A stretch of DNA of 64,000 nt from Polyangium jinanense (GTDB lineage: Bacteria; Myxococcota; Polyangia; Polyangiales; Polyangiaceae). The stretch spans positions 124,001 through 188,000 of the forward strand of contig NZ_JAGTJJ010000010.1 of the NCBI RefSeq assembly GCF_028435365.1, written 5' to 3'. Shown here piece after piece: positions 16,918 to 24,426 of the stretch (positions are counted from its first letter, which is position 1; every line of letters starts with the position of its first letter). The notes under the pieces are model-generated. The model was given only the letters and a program-made list of their open reading frames with translations. It was not told the DNA's origin and made no database searches. The position numbers and the translations under genes were made by a program.

Positions 16918-18672
16918 ATGAGGGCCATCGGTGCTCCGACGGACCGCTTACATTCATTTCGCCGTACGACCCCCGCATATCTTTCGATGCTTCTGCTGCT
17001 CGGCGTCAGCGCCTGCGACACGCCGTCAGGGGAGGAGCCCACGCAGGAGGTCGAGGAGGCACTCGGCTTCAAACCCAACAAGCCGGAGCCGGTGATCAAC
17101 ATCGACCGCTCGTTGATGGTGGTGGATCTGCCGACACTCGAGGCAAAGGACTCGAAGGGCAACTTTCTCTTTTCGCTCCAGCGGGTGCTCGGCCAGCTCG
17201 TGGCCACGAGCGGCTCGAACCCGGGCCTCGACGCGGCGAAGCTCTACCAGCGCATCTACGATACGAACAACACGAAGGCCGGGGGCCTCGTGCCCGACGG
17301 GCAGCACTGCGACGACGAGAAGGACGCAAGTGGCAATCCGGTGCTGAACGGATTCCCGCTCGAATGTCCGCGGCAGGAGGGCGCGCTCGCGGATCTCTCG
17401 AAGCACAACCCGTTCTGCAGCGGTCCGAACTGCGATCCTTACACGCCGATCGCCATCGCCAACCGGTTCGATCTGGCCCCGAGCAATGGGCAAACCTGCG
17501 GCCAGTACCGCATCATCTTCGCCAAGGGCTCCCAGCAATCGCCGCTCGAGACGGCGGGCAATCAGCTCCTGACCAATCGTAACCTCCTCATTTTCGAGGC
17601 GGTCTTGCCGAATCCGAAGCCGGCATCGGGCCTCAAGGGCTGCGCCAAGGTGGCCGAGTTCTGGGCGGGGCTCACGAAGATCCACGATCCGGCGCAGCGG
17701 GCAGCAGAGCTCGAGCGCTTCTTCTTCAAGGGCGTCCAGGGCCTGCCTGCGGCCTTGCAGTGGGACCACTTCACGGGGGAGGTGGATCCAAAGACCGGCG
17801 AGCAGCTCAGCGGCCAGATCCGCAGCAACCAGTTCTTGAACGACGCCGCCGGCGGCGGGCTCGGGCAACCCTGGCAGCTCCGCGAATACAACCTCCGTCG
17901 TACCTGCTCCGGAAAGGCCAAAAAGCAGAATTGTAAGGCCGAGGTCCGGATGGTCCCGACCGGGGTCAACCCCGAGGCCAGCCTGTTCAACGACGACAAC
18001 ACGAGCCCCCGGGCGCTCAAGTTCCGCGACCCGAGCTACGCCGGCAGCTTCATCAACCAGGTCCCGGCGCTCGCGCTGGGCGACCCGAACCTTTTCAACA
18101 TGAATCGATTGGGTCGGGAGTTCAACGGCGGGCAAAGCACGTCGCAGCCAGCGCTCGCGCCCGGAGGGCCGCCGGTGGAAAACGACTCGAACTACAACCT
18201 CGTGTTCAGTCCCACCGGGCCCTTCGCCCAGAAGATCAAGGCGAAGCTCAACGAGATCGGGAGCTCGCTCAAGCCCATGGAAATCGTGCGCCGCGCCCAA
18301 TCCCAGGCCTGCGCAGGCTGCCACGAGCTCTCCACGTCGACGGCGCCGATCTTCGGCGGAGCGATTGACGCAAACAAACTCGGCGAGAGCGTCGTCTGGC
18401 CCGACGTGGCGCAAGGGCCGGAGGTCGCGCCGGGCGTGCGTCCCCCCGCGTTCACGCAGGTCTCCGATTCGCTCCTCGTGCCGACGGCCACCGGGGTCAC
18501 GTGCAATACGGCATGCACCGCGGAGCCCTCCTCCTGCCAGTGCGCGTGGGCCGTCTCGTCGGCGCTGTCCACGATCTTCCTGCCGTTCCGGCGCGACAAC
18601 ATGGTCAATTACTTGAAGAGCCTGGGCAAAGGCAACCCGCACGCGATGGAGGACGAGGGCAGCTCCGAGTGA
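16918..18672 (+). CDS. Lipoprotein with a single cytochrome c-type CxxCH motif
   Basis: 584-aa exported lipoprotein (LLLGVSACDTP). GGGAGGGG precedes the ATG. The long middle domain has recognisable but unassigned motifs (IANRFDLAPSNGQTCGQYRIIFAKGS, LLIFEAVLPNP, NQFLNDAAGGG). Near residue 465 it carries QACAGCHELS, a CxxCH haem-attachment site, and FLPFRRDNMVNYLKSLGKG closes the protein like a cytochrome c terminal helix. Several further Cys pairs (CSGPNC, CNTAC, CQC) suggest disulfides. Related long lipoproteins with one haem motif occur in myxobacteria. A redox role is likely, but the substrate is unknown. Confidence 0.75.
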   Translation: MRAIGAPTDRLHSFRRTTPAYLSMLLLLGVSACDTPSGEEPTQEVEEALGFKPNKPEPVINIDRSLMVVDLPTLEAKDSKGNFLFSLQRVLGQLVATSGSNPGLDAAKLYQRIYDTNNTKAGGLVPDGQHCDDEKDASGNPVLNGFPLECPRQEGALADLSKHNPFCSGPNCDPYTPIAIANRFDLAPSNGQTCGQYRIIFAKGSQQSPLETAGNQLLTNRNLLIFEAVLPNPKPASGLKGCAKVAEFWAGLTKIHDPAQRAAELERFFFKGVQGLPAALQWDHFTGEVDPKTGEQLSGQIRSNQFLNDAAGGGLGQPWQLREYNLRRTCSGKAKKQNCKAEVRMVPTGVNPEASLFNDDNTSPRALKFRDPSYAGSFINQVPALALGDPNLFNMNRLGREFNGGQSTSQPALAPGGPPVENDSNYNLVFSPTGPFAQKIKAKLNEIGSSLKPMEIVRRAQSQACAGCHELSTSTAPIFGGAIDANKLGESVVWPDVAQGPEVAPGVRPPAFTQVSDSLLVPTATGVTCNTACTAEPSSCQCAWAVSSALSTIFLPFRRDNMVNYLKSLGKGNPHAMEDEGSSE

Positions 18673-18743
18673 ACACACGGCCCGTCCCGTCCGCCTGATT
18701 TTTTCGCGATTTTCCGCCCGTCTACGCTATCATGGGTTCGTCC

Positions 18744-19637
18744 ATGAAGCGCCCCGCCCCGCCCTCGATCGCGACGATCGTGTTCACGCTCGTCCTCCTC
18801 CTCGCCGCGTCCCCCGCGTGGGCCAAGGGCAAGAAGAAGCCGCCTCCGCCGCCTCCGCTCGACGGCAAGACGCTCGATTACGCGTGGGACGGCAAGGACA
18901 TCGGACATCCGGAGCGCGCCTGGCTCGGACGGGCGTTCGTGCATCGCACGGCCCTCGCCGACGCCGGCGCCAAGCGGCCGCTCTTGGTCTTCATCCACGG
19001 CCTGAACACCGAGCGCATCAAGTATCGCTGGATGGGCGGCGGAAACGAGGGCGACGTGCGGCGCATCGTGGCCGGGCTCGTCGAGACAGGGAAAATCCCG
19101 CCGGTGATCGTGGCCGCGCCGAGCTCGATCGTCCCCTCGGCCGTGACGAACGCCGTGACGAGCTGGCCCGCCTTCGATCTCGATCGGTTCATCGAGGAGA
19201 CGAACAAAGCGCTGGGCGGAACGGCCACCATCGACGCGAGCCGCATCCTCGTCGCGGCGCACTCGGGCGGCGGGTGCAACACGCGCGGCGGTATCGGAAG
19301 CGCGATCGGCGGGAAAACCAAGGTGCACGCGGCGCTCGTGATCGACACGTGCATGCTGCCCGATATGGCGAAGGTGCTCGCGAGCTGTCGATCCGACATG
19401 CACGTGATCGTCTCGTGGCAGACGCTCTCCTGGGCGAAGCGGCCGTTCGGCGAATTTCGCTCGGTGTTCACGAAGGGCGTGGCCCAGAACCCCGCTGCGG
19501 CCGGGTTTCTGCGGGAGCTCGAGCACGTGCAGCCGCGCGAGCCGATGCCACACGACGCCATGGTGGGGTTGACGCTCGGCCGGTGGCTTCCGATTTTGCT
19601 CACTGCCCCCGGTGGAGGGGCTCCGATCGGCCCCTGA
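18744..19637 (+). CDS. Secreted alpha/beta-hydrolase
   Basis: 297-aa exported enzyme; the signal peptide ends at ASPAWAKG and is followed by a Lys/Pro-rich segment. The alpha/beta-hydrolase fold is indicated by PLLVFIHGLN (oxyanion-hole HG), VIVAAPSSI, and the nucleophile elbow VAAHSGGGCN, a GxSxG variant with His-Ser-Gly-Gly. A His in PREPMPHDAM near the end is the likely catalytic His. Probably an esterase or peptidase-like hydrolase acting in the periplasm or outside; the substrate cannot be told. Imported DNA begins 22 bp after its stop. Confidence 0.78.
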   Translation: MKRPAPPSIATIVFTLVLLLAASPAWAKGKKKPPPPPPLDGKTLDYAWDGKDIGHPERAWLGRAFVHRTALADAGAKRPLLVFIHGLNTERIKYRWMGGGNEGDVRRIVAGLVETGKIPPVIVAAPSSIVPSAVTNAVTSWPAFDLDRFIEETNKALGGTATIDASRILVAAHSGGGCNTRGGIGSAIGGKTKVHAALVIDTCMLPDMAKVLASCRSDMHVIVSWQTLSWAKRPFGEFRSVFTKGVAQNPAAAGFLRELEHVQPREPMPHDAMVGLTLGRWLPILLTAPGGGAPIGP

Positions 19638-19658
19638 TGGGGCCCCCAAGGATTCCGC

Positions 19659-19722
19659 GCATGGGAAGCATGCTACGCGCCGAGGAGCAGAAATCCTGAT
19701 TTATTCGTCCTGAGCGCACGAG
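19659..19722. repeat. Direct repeat, left copy (border of imported DNA)
   Basis: About 64 bp that recur with few mismatches at 21388-21452; the shared core is CTACGCGCCGAGGAG, and AGAAATCCTG then TTCGTCCTGAGCGC also match. This copy lies between the host hydrolase gene and the first imported gene, whose ATG is 3 bp after it. It is probably the end of a mobile element or a recombination site. It lacks the paired core sites of an integron attC. Confidence 0.75.
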
Positions 19723-19724
19723 CC

Positions 19725-19904
19725 ATGAGCAGTCGTTGGCGTCACCAGATCAGCGAATTGAAGCCGTCGCTGATAGGCAACTTCAAGCCCGAAGCGATGC
19801 AGGAAGAACTCAACAGGCAGGGCAACCTGGGCTGGGAACTGGTCCAGCTCATCGTTCCCGCGCCGATAGCGCCGGCGATGCTGGTGTTCAAGATAGCGCA
19901 ATGA
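19725..19904 (+). CDS. Small DUF4177-like protein
   Basis: 59-aa protein. The body NFKPEAMQEELNRQGNLGWE followed by LVQLIVP and a terminal MLVFKIAQ strand fits the DUF4177 family of small proteins (helix with ELN..G..GWELV, then beta strand ending in a Lys). The function of the family is unknown. Its stop overlaps the ATG pair of the CPBP protease gene (ATGATGG), so the two form a translationally coupled pair. Leu is mainly CTG, unlike the CTC habit of the host genes. Confidence 0.75.
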   Translation: MSSRWRHQISELKPSLIGNFKPEAMQEELNRQGNLGWELVQLIVPAPIAPAMLVFKIAQ

Positions 19905-20707
19905 TGGCCGCCACGACCACCCTGCCCGCTTCCACCGCCCCGTGGAAGCCCGACCTGAAGATCGCCGTGCTGCTCGGCGTGGTTTCGGCGCTGGCTGTGG
20001 CCGCGCTGGTCCCGTACCTGGTGCAGCTGATGCCGGACACGTTCGCGAAGCTGCCGGTGCCGATCCCGGTGTTGGTCGTCGCACAGTCGCTGCAGGCGCT
20101 GGTCCTGATGGGCCTGATGTCGCTGGCCGGCCTGCGCATGGGCCGTCGCGTCGGCCTCGGCGCGCCGCTGCTGCAACGCTGGATCAACCGCGAGCCGCTG
20201 GTCATCGCGCCGCGGCCGCTGCAGGCGATCCTGCTCGGCGTTGCCGCCGCGCTTGCGGTCGTCGCCCTGTCCGCGGTGATCGATCCGTTCCTGCCGCCGA
20301 TGCTGCACCCGCCGGCGAAATCCGGTGCCGGAGAATCGGCGCTGAACGGTTTCCTCGCTTCGTTCTATGGCGGCATCGCCGAGGAACTGCAACTGCGCCT
20401 GTTCCTGATGACGCTGATGGTGTGGCTGGTCGCGGTGCTGCGCAAGGCCATGCCGTCGCCGCGCGTCTACTGGATTGCGATAGCCATTGCCGCGCTGCTG
20501 TTCGGCGTGGGCCACCTGGCCGCCGCGCACCACGTCTGGGGGCTCGATGCGGTTGTCGTCGTACGCACCGTGCTGCTCAACTCCATCGCCGGACTGGCGT
20601 TCGGTTGGCTGTACTGGAAGCGCGGGCTGGAGATGGCGATCCTCGCCCACTTCAGCGCCGACATCGTGTTGCACGTACTGGCTCCACTGATAGCGAAAGG
20701 AGCCTGA
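19901..20707 (+). CDS. CPBP-family intramembrane metalloprotease (CAAX protease/bacteriocin-processing type)
   Basis: 268-aa membrane protein with about seven or eight hydrophobic segments. The three CPBP motifs are present: GGIAEELQLRLFL (the EExxxR glutamates), LFGVGHLAAAHH (second motif His), and LAHFSADIVLH (HxxxD-type third motif). Family members are Rce1-like proteases or bacteriocin self-immunity proteins. Leu codons are almost all CTG and the style is like gamma-proteobacteria (Xanthomonadales-like, inference), unlike neighbouring genes. The gene is bounded by repeat copies and transposase debris, so it was very likely acquired horizontally together with the DUF4177 gene. Confidence 0.85.
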   Translation: MMAATTTLPASTAPWKPDLKIAVLLGVVSALAVAALVPYLVQLMPDTFAKLPVPIPVLVVAQSLQALVLMGLMSLAGLRMGRRVGLGAPLLQRWINREPLVIAPRPLQAILLGVAAALAVVALSAVIDPFLPPMLHPPAKSGAGESALNGFLASFYGGIAEELQLRLFLMTLMVWLVAVLRKAMPSPRVYWIAIAIAALLFGVGHLAAAHHVWGLDAVVVVRTVLLNSIAGLAFGWLYWKRGLEMAILAHFSADIVLHVLAPLIAKGA

Positions 20708-20708
20708 C

Positions 20709-20825
20709 GTGGCGAAAGAAGATTTCCGGCTCGCGCCGCTGTCCCGCTCCGCCGCGGACTGCTCCACCCATGGGCCGAGATGGGACGCCGATGGTCCGTT
20801 TGTGGCTGCATTGCGTCGCGCCTGA
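20709..20825 (+). pseudogene. Truncated 5' end of a third imported gene
   Basis: A GTG one base after the CPBP stop opens a short frame reading MAKEDFRLAPLSRSAADCST, then 18 more residues and a stop. The first ~18 codons have the style of the imported pair. The remainder reads like unrelated host DNA, so this is probably the beginning of the next gene of the donor operon, cut off at the junction. A functional peptide is unlikely. Confidence 0.4.
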
Positions 20826-20882
20826 GAGTCTTCGCCGATGGTTGGCGAGCTCGAGGGCGCGGAAGCACGAAGGAAACATTTC

Positions 20883-20930
20883 GTCGAGCGCGGTCACGGC
20901 CGCGGGACCTCGGGGAAGATTTCGGCGGGG
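20883..20930. repeat. Dispersed degenerate repeat, copy 1
   Basis: A stretch beginning GTCGAGCGCGGTCACGGCC and including a GGGGAAGATTTCGGCGGGG end. It recurs at 33019-33063 and 33906-33948. Copies 1 and 3 are also followed by a TCGATGCCCGG element. On the minus strand copies 1 and 3 can be read as RRNL(P/L)RG(P/L)AAVT, so it may be a relic of a coding sequence or a small interspersed repeat. Confidence 0.5.
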
Positions 20931-21226
20931 AATTCCGGGCTCGCCGAGCACCTCGATGCCCGGGCCGCGGCATATCGATGAAGCGTACCTCGGCTCCGAG
21001 CCCGCGCCGAGGTGACTTCGAGGATGCAGCGAGGCGCTTGCCGGGTGGGGCCCGCCATGGCGGGGGTGGCGGCCGTCATCCTTCGGTGGATGAAATGAGC
21101 GATTGGGGGCGGCCGTTTCGCATGGCACGGCGCACGCAAATGCGGTGAGCGTGGGACTCGCCAGGCATTGAACATCCATCGCTGTTCGGGCAGATGGAGG
21201 CTCAGTCGGGTTTTGACGCGGGCAAG

Positions 21227-21306
21227 ATGCGCCGCAAGCCGTAGGCGTGGCTCTTGCGGCATGTGTTTGCGATTGACGTGACGGTGTGTCCCGAATGCTC
21301 GGGCAA
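21227..21306 (+). pseudogene. Transposase 3' remnant, copy 1
   Basis: Encodes the C-terminal signature ...AWLLRHVFAIDVTVCPECSGK, the WAxLLxRVFAIDV-CPxCGG zinc-ribbon ending seen in IS91-type (Y2) transposases. It is preceded by an in-frame TAG (in the codon before AWLL) and there is no upstream transposase body, so it is a dead fragment. An ~80-bp near-identical piece recurs at 26621-26698, where 2 bp are missing. Confidence 0.65.
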
Positions 21307-21387
21307 GACGCCCAAGACGGAGAGAACGGGGAGCTCCAGGGCAGGAAGCGGGGCTCCGAATGGTGTATAAGGATATCGTTGGCCGCC

Positions 21388-21452
21388 GCATGGCAAGAAT
21401 GCTACGCGCCGAGGAGGCAGAAATCCTGGTTTGTTCGTCCTGAGCGCTCCAG
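21388..21452. repeat. Direct repeat, right copy
   Basis: Second copy of the ~65-bp repeat at 19659-19722. It lies just after the transposase remnant and 82 bp before the imported MBL-fold gene. Each copy thus sits immediately 5' of an imported gene, suggesting it is an element terminus that was involved in both insertions. Confidence 0.72.
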
Positions 21453-21534
21453 GCATCGACCGCGCAGGTACAAACCAATGGACGCATTCGCATCGTCGAG
21501 TGGATGCTTGGAGCCCATTTACTGGAGATACATC

Positions 21535-22536
21535 ATGGGTATTCACAAGACTCTCTTGACTTTGATGGCGGCCGGCGTCATTGCCACGCTCGGGCTCGTC
21601 GGATGCGGCAGCTCACATGCCGCCGAACCCAAGGGTGCAGCGCGCGGACTGCTGAAGTCGCAAGCGCCCGCTTTCTACCGCATGCAACTGGGCGACTATG
21701 AGCTCACGGCGCTGTCCGACGGCACCGTTTCACTGCCTCTGGATCAGATGATGTCCAACATCACCCCCGCCGAGGTGCGTGGCTTGCTCACGGCGGGGTT
21801 CGAAGCCTATCCGACCGAAACATCGATCAATGCGCTCCTGGTCAATACGGGCAGCAAGCTGTTGCTCATCGATGCCGGCGCGGGAACGCTCTTCGGCACC
21901 AGCGGCGGCCGGCTGGTCGACAACCTCAAAGCCGCCGGCTACGACCCGGATGAAATCGATGCGGTTCTGCTGACGCACCTGCATGGGGACCACTCCGGCG
22001 GCCTGACGGTCGATGGCAAACGCGTCTTTCCCAACGCCGTCGTCTACGTGGACAAGGCCGACCGCGACTACCGCTTCGATCCTCAGGCCGAGGCGGCCGC
22101 TCCCGCCAACCAGAAAGACATGTTCCCGCAATCGCGGGCTGCCCTGATGCCGTACGAGGCTGCGGGAAAGGTGGCCCTGTTCCAGGGGGCCGGTGAGCTG
22201 TTTCCAGGCATCAAGACCATTCCCGCGCACGGCCACACACCCGGGCATACCCTTTTTCAAGTCGAGAGCAAGGGAGAAAAGCTCGTGTTCTTTGGCGACC
22301 TGGTGCATGCGGCCGCCGTGCAGCTGCCCCAACCGCAAGCGACGATCAACTTCGACGCAAACGAAAGCGCTGCCGCTGCGGACCGATGGGAGATGCTCAA
22401 GAAATTCGCAGACGACCGCACGCTGGTGGCCGCTGCGCACATCTCGTTTCCGGGCTTGGGTTATGTCCGATCCGACAAGGCAGGAGGCTTCCAGTGGATC
22501 CCTCGCTACTACAGTCTTCAGGGCCTGACCCGCTGA
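21535..22536 (+). CDS. Exported MBL-fold metallo-hydrolase (lipoprotein), imported
   Basis: 333-aa protein. TGGAG precedes ATG 21535 by 8-9 bp. The N-terminus has a signal with lipobox-like LVGCGSS. The metallo-beta-lactamase fold is well supported: LLTHLHGDHSGGL (HxHxDH zinc ligands), AHGHTPGHTLF, LVFFGDLVHAA (Asp ligand), and AAHISFPGLGY near the end (last His). It resembles broad-family MBL hydrolases common in beta-proteobacteria (inference); lactonase or phosphodiesterase activity is possible. CTG-rich Leu usage and the flanking repeat and transposase debris point to horizontal transfer. Confidence 0.88.
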   Translation: MGIHKTLLTLMAAGVIATLGLVGCGSSHAAEPKGAARGLLKSQAPAFYRMQLGDYELTALSDGTVSLPLDQMMSNITPAEVRGLLTAGFEAYPTETSINALLVNTGSKLLLIDAGAGTLFGTSGGRLVDNLKAAGYDPDEIDAVLLTHLHGDHSGGLTVDGKRVFPNAVVYVDKADRDYRFDPQAEAAAPANQKDMFPQSRAALMPYEAAGKVALFQGAGELFPGIKTIPAHGHTPGHTLFQVESKGEKLVFFGDLVHAAAVQLPQPQATINFDANESAAAADRWEMLKKFADDRTLVAAAHISFPGLGYVRSDKAGGFQWIPRYYSLQGLTR

Positions 22537-22618
22537 TTGGCTCTTTCAGCTGCGCTCCGCAAGACACGAGGGCCGACAAGCTTGCAGCGAACGAGCTGAA
22601 GGATTAAGCGAGGCGCCG

Positions 22619-23821
22619 ATGCAGGTGCCGCTCCGCCCGTCCAGAGTCGAAGCGCGCAGGTCGATCCTCGCGGCTTGCGCATGGCTGCTCCTCGCCGGCT
22701 GCTCGCTCGCATGCAATCGAGGCGCGACGGCGCCCGCCCCACCGCGCACGCTCGACGTCGCAGCCCCTCCGCTACCTGCGCGGACGGTGACCAGACCAAC
22801 CTGGACCGGTCCGATCACCGTCCCACAAGAAGCCACCTTTCGTGATCTCGTCGCGCGAGCCCGCGACGTTGCGCCGGCCAAGCGGGCCGGCGCCTGCCTC
22901 GTACGAGAGGACGAGACCCGCGCGCTCGTGCTCGAGACGCTCGACGTCAATGAGGGCGACCTCCCCGACCCTCCCGACGATCTCGATGCATTGCTCGACC
23001 GCAACGTCTACGTCGGTGGCGACCTCGCTTGGGGCACCCGACTCGTGCGTCCTTTCGTGACAGACGGCGGGAACTACCTCGATCTCGTTGCGCTCACGCC
23101 CGTCCCACGTCTCGTCTTGCGCGCGAACACAATGGTCCTGGTCGTCACGGACCGTTCGGTCTACCTCGGCATGCACGGTACCGTGGGGTTTCGGCATCTC
23201 GAGAAGGTGCCACCCAAGCTCGTGACCGCCGCTCTCGCGCAGGCGGCCGTGTGGATCGTCGCGGCCGAAGGCGCGGCTCCGCTCACGCGCGTTCAGGAGA
23301 CGCTCGACACGCTCCGCGAGGCGACAGGCAGCGTCGTCCTCGCGACGCCGCTTCCGACGGCAGCGCCGGGCCCGACCGCGTTGACGAGGCCTCACTGGCC
23401 CGTGCCGACCGAAGCGCCCGAGCGCTGCCGACCGGGTGTGTACGAGAGCACGGCGATCCAGCCCCAAGGGGACTACAGCGACGAGAAGCACGCAGGTGTC
23501 ATGAAGGCGTTCGAGCGCGCAGCGTCCTCGTGCGGGACGAAGCTTCCCGCAGGGGTCGGCGGGACGCTCGACGTCCGTGCTCTGATTCGCCCCGACGGGA
23601 ACGTGGAGGACGCATGCATCGACAGCGACGACGCTCTCGATGGCACGCTTCGATCGTGTCTCGTCGACGCCGTGCGGCACACCCGCTTCCCCCCACCCGA
23701 CAAGAGGTCCGGATGGGTGGCCTTTGGAACACGCCCCGCCGTGGCGGGGCCCCCGATCCGCGGCACCTGCGGCCCACACTCGGTCGCCCCCGCGCAATCG
23801 ACGTCTGCTCCCGCGAAGTGA
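22619..23821 (+). CDS. Lipoprotein with TonB-C/AgmX-like C-terminal domain
   Basis: 400-aa predicted lipoprotein (WLLLAGCSLACNRG; two Cys near the cleavage site). The middle is of unknown fold. Residues ~310-370 (CGTKLPAGVGGTLDVRALIRP, then a short acidic stretch and CLVDAVRHTRFPPP) match the TonB C-terminal-like module common in myxobacterial AgmX/PglI-type proteins. A role in envelope energy transduction or gliding is possible but unproven. Codon use is host-like, so the imported region ends before it. Nothing is seen in the ~80 bp upstream apart from a weak GAGG-type site. Confidence 0.72.
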   Translation: MQVPLRPSRVEARRSILAACAWLLLAGCSLACNRGATAPAPPRTLDVAAPPLPARTVTRPTWTGPITVPQEATFRDLVARARDVAPAKRAGACLVREDETRALVLETLDVNEGDLPDPPDDLDALLDRNVYVGGDLAWGTRLVRPFVTDGGNYLDLVALTPVPRLVLRANTMVLVVTDRSVYLGMHGTVGFRHLEKVPPKLVTAALAQAAVWIVAAEGAAPLTRVQETLDTLREATGSVVLATPLPTAAPGPTALTRPHWPVPTEAPERCRPGVYESTAIQPQGDYSDEKHAGVMKAFERAASSCGTKLPAGVGGTLDVRALIRPDGNVEDACIDSDDALDGTLRSCLVDAVRHTRFPPPDKRSGWVAFGTRPAVAGPPIRGTCGPHSVAPAQSTSAPAK

Positions 23822-24426
23822 GCGGCTCACGCGAGCTACGGGGGGAGTCGCGACGCTCGCGACGCGATGATCGTTGCCATCGGCGTCCTCCTTCGTCGAT
23901 GCTTTTGCGTTCAACCGAAGGCTTGCTCGCGACGCGGGAGGCAGGCCTCGAGCAGCTTCGGCGCCTCGCGCGTCAGGGCCGAGCGCGCGAGCAGCGCGGC
24001 CGACGTCGCGGCCGAGCTGTGGATGGGCTCTGGGACGAGGGGAGTACGGTGGACGATTTCGATCCAGCGCTCGTCGCTTGTTATGGTGTGGCAGCTCGTG
24101 CGTCCGCGCTTCGGATGTGTGGAGGGCGGTCGACCGCGCGACGGTGAGCGTGTTTCCGTGGTGATGGGCTTCGACATTCACGCGGACGTGGTGATCGATG
24201 GCCGCGATCGCCACCGTGTGGAGAGGCTGTGCCGGTATCGGCTAGGAGGTGGTCTGCGACAACTGCGGTGGGATCGCCTGGCTAGAGGTCCCCATCCATA
24301 TTGCCCCAGCGCTGCTACACGACCAAAACCCGACCTACGCCGATGCGGCGCCCGCCGACGTCTCAACCGTAGGGGGGCAACGTTCGTGCGCGATGACGCG
24401 GGCCTCGGTTCGCCCGGGACGCGTGA
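23822..24426. other. Intergenic region holding a direct repeat copy
   Basis: 605 bp without a convincing gene. It contains the left copy of a ~134-bp direct repeat (24014-24147). A minus-strand frame across 23911-24177 reads ...SDERWIEIVHRTPLVPEPIHSS..., also found in the other repeat copy, and may be a decayed gene. Confidence 0.55.
24014..24147. repeat. Direct repeat flanking the lipoprotein gene, left copy
   Basis: About 134 bp, highly similar to 25864-25998; the longest shared run covers CGATTTCGATCCAGCGCTCG and continues with TCGCTTGT and ATGGTGTGGCAGCTCGTGCG. The two copies have the same orientation and enclose the lipoprotein gene 24427-25617. Minus-strand reading gives the shared peptide SDERWIEIVHR. 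Confidence 0.8.

Larger units (their letters stand above)
20826..21387. other. Non-coding debris between the imported genes
   Basis: No intact gene. It holds one copy of a dispersed repeat (20883-20930) and the decayed 3' end of a transposase gene (21227-21306). Frames of 60-120 codons cross it, but all have a composition typical of random open frames in GC-rich DNA. Confidence 0.6.

Noticed and set aside
19659..21452. Integron attC sites
   Set aside because: The repeats lack the paired GTTRRRY/RYYYAAC core and the inverted-repeat fold of attC, and no integron integrase is present.
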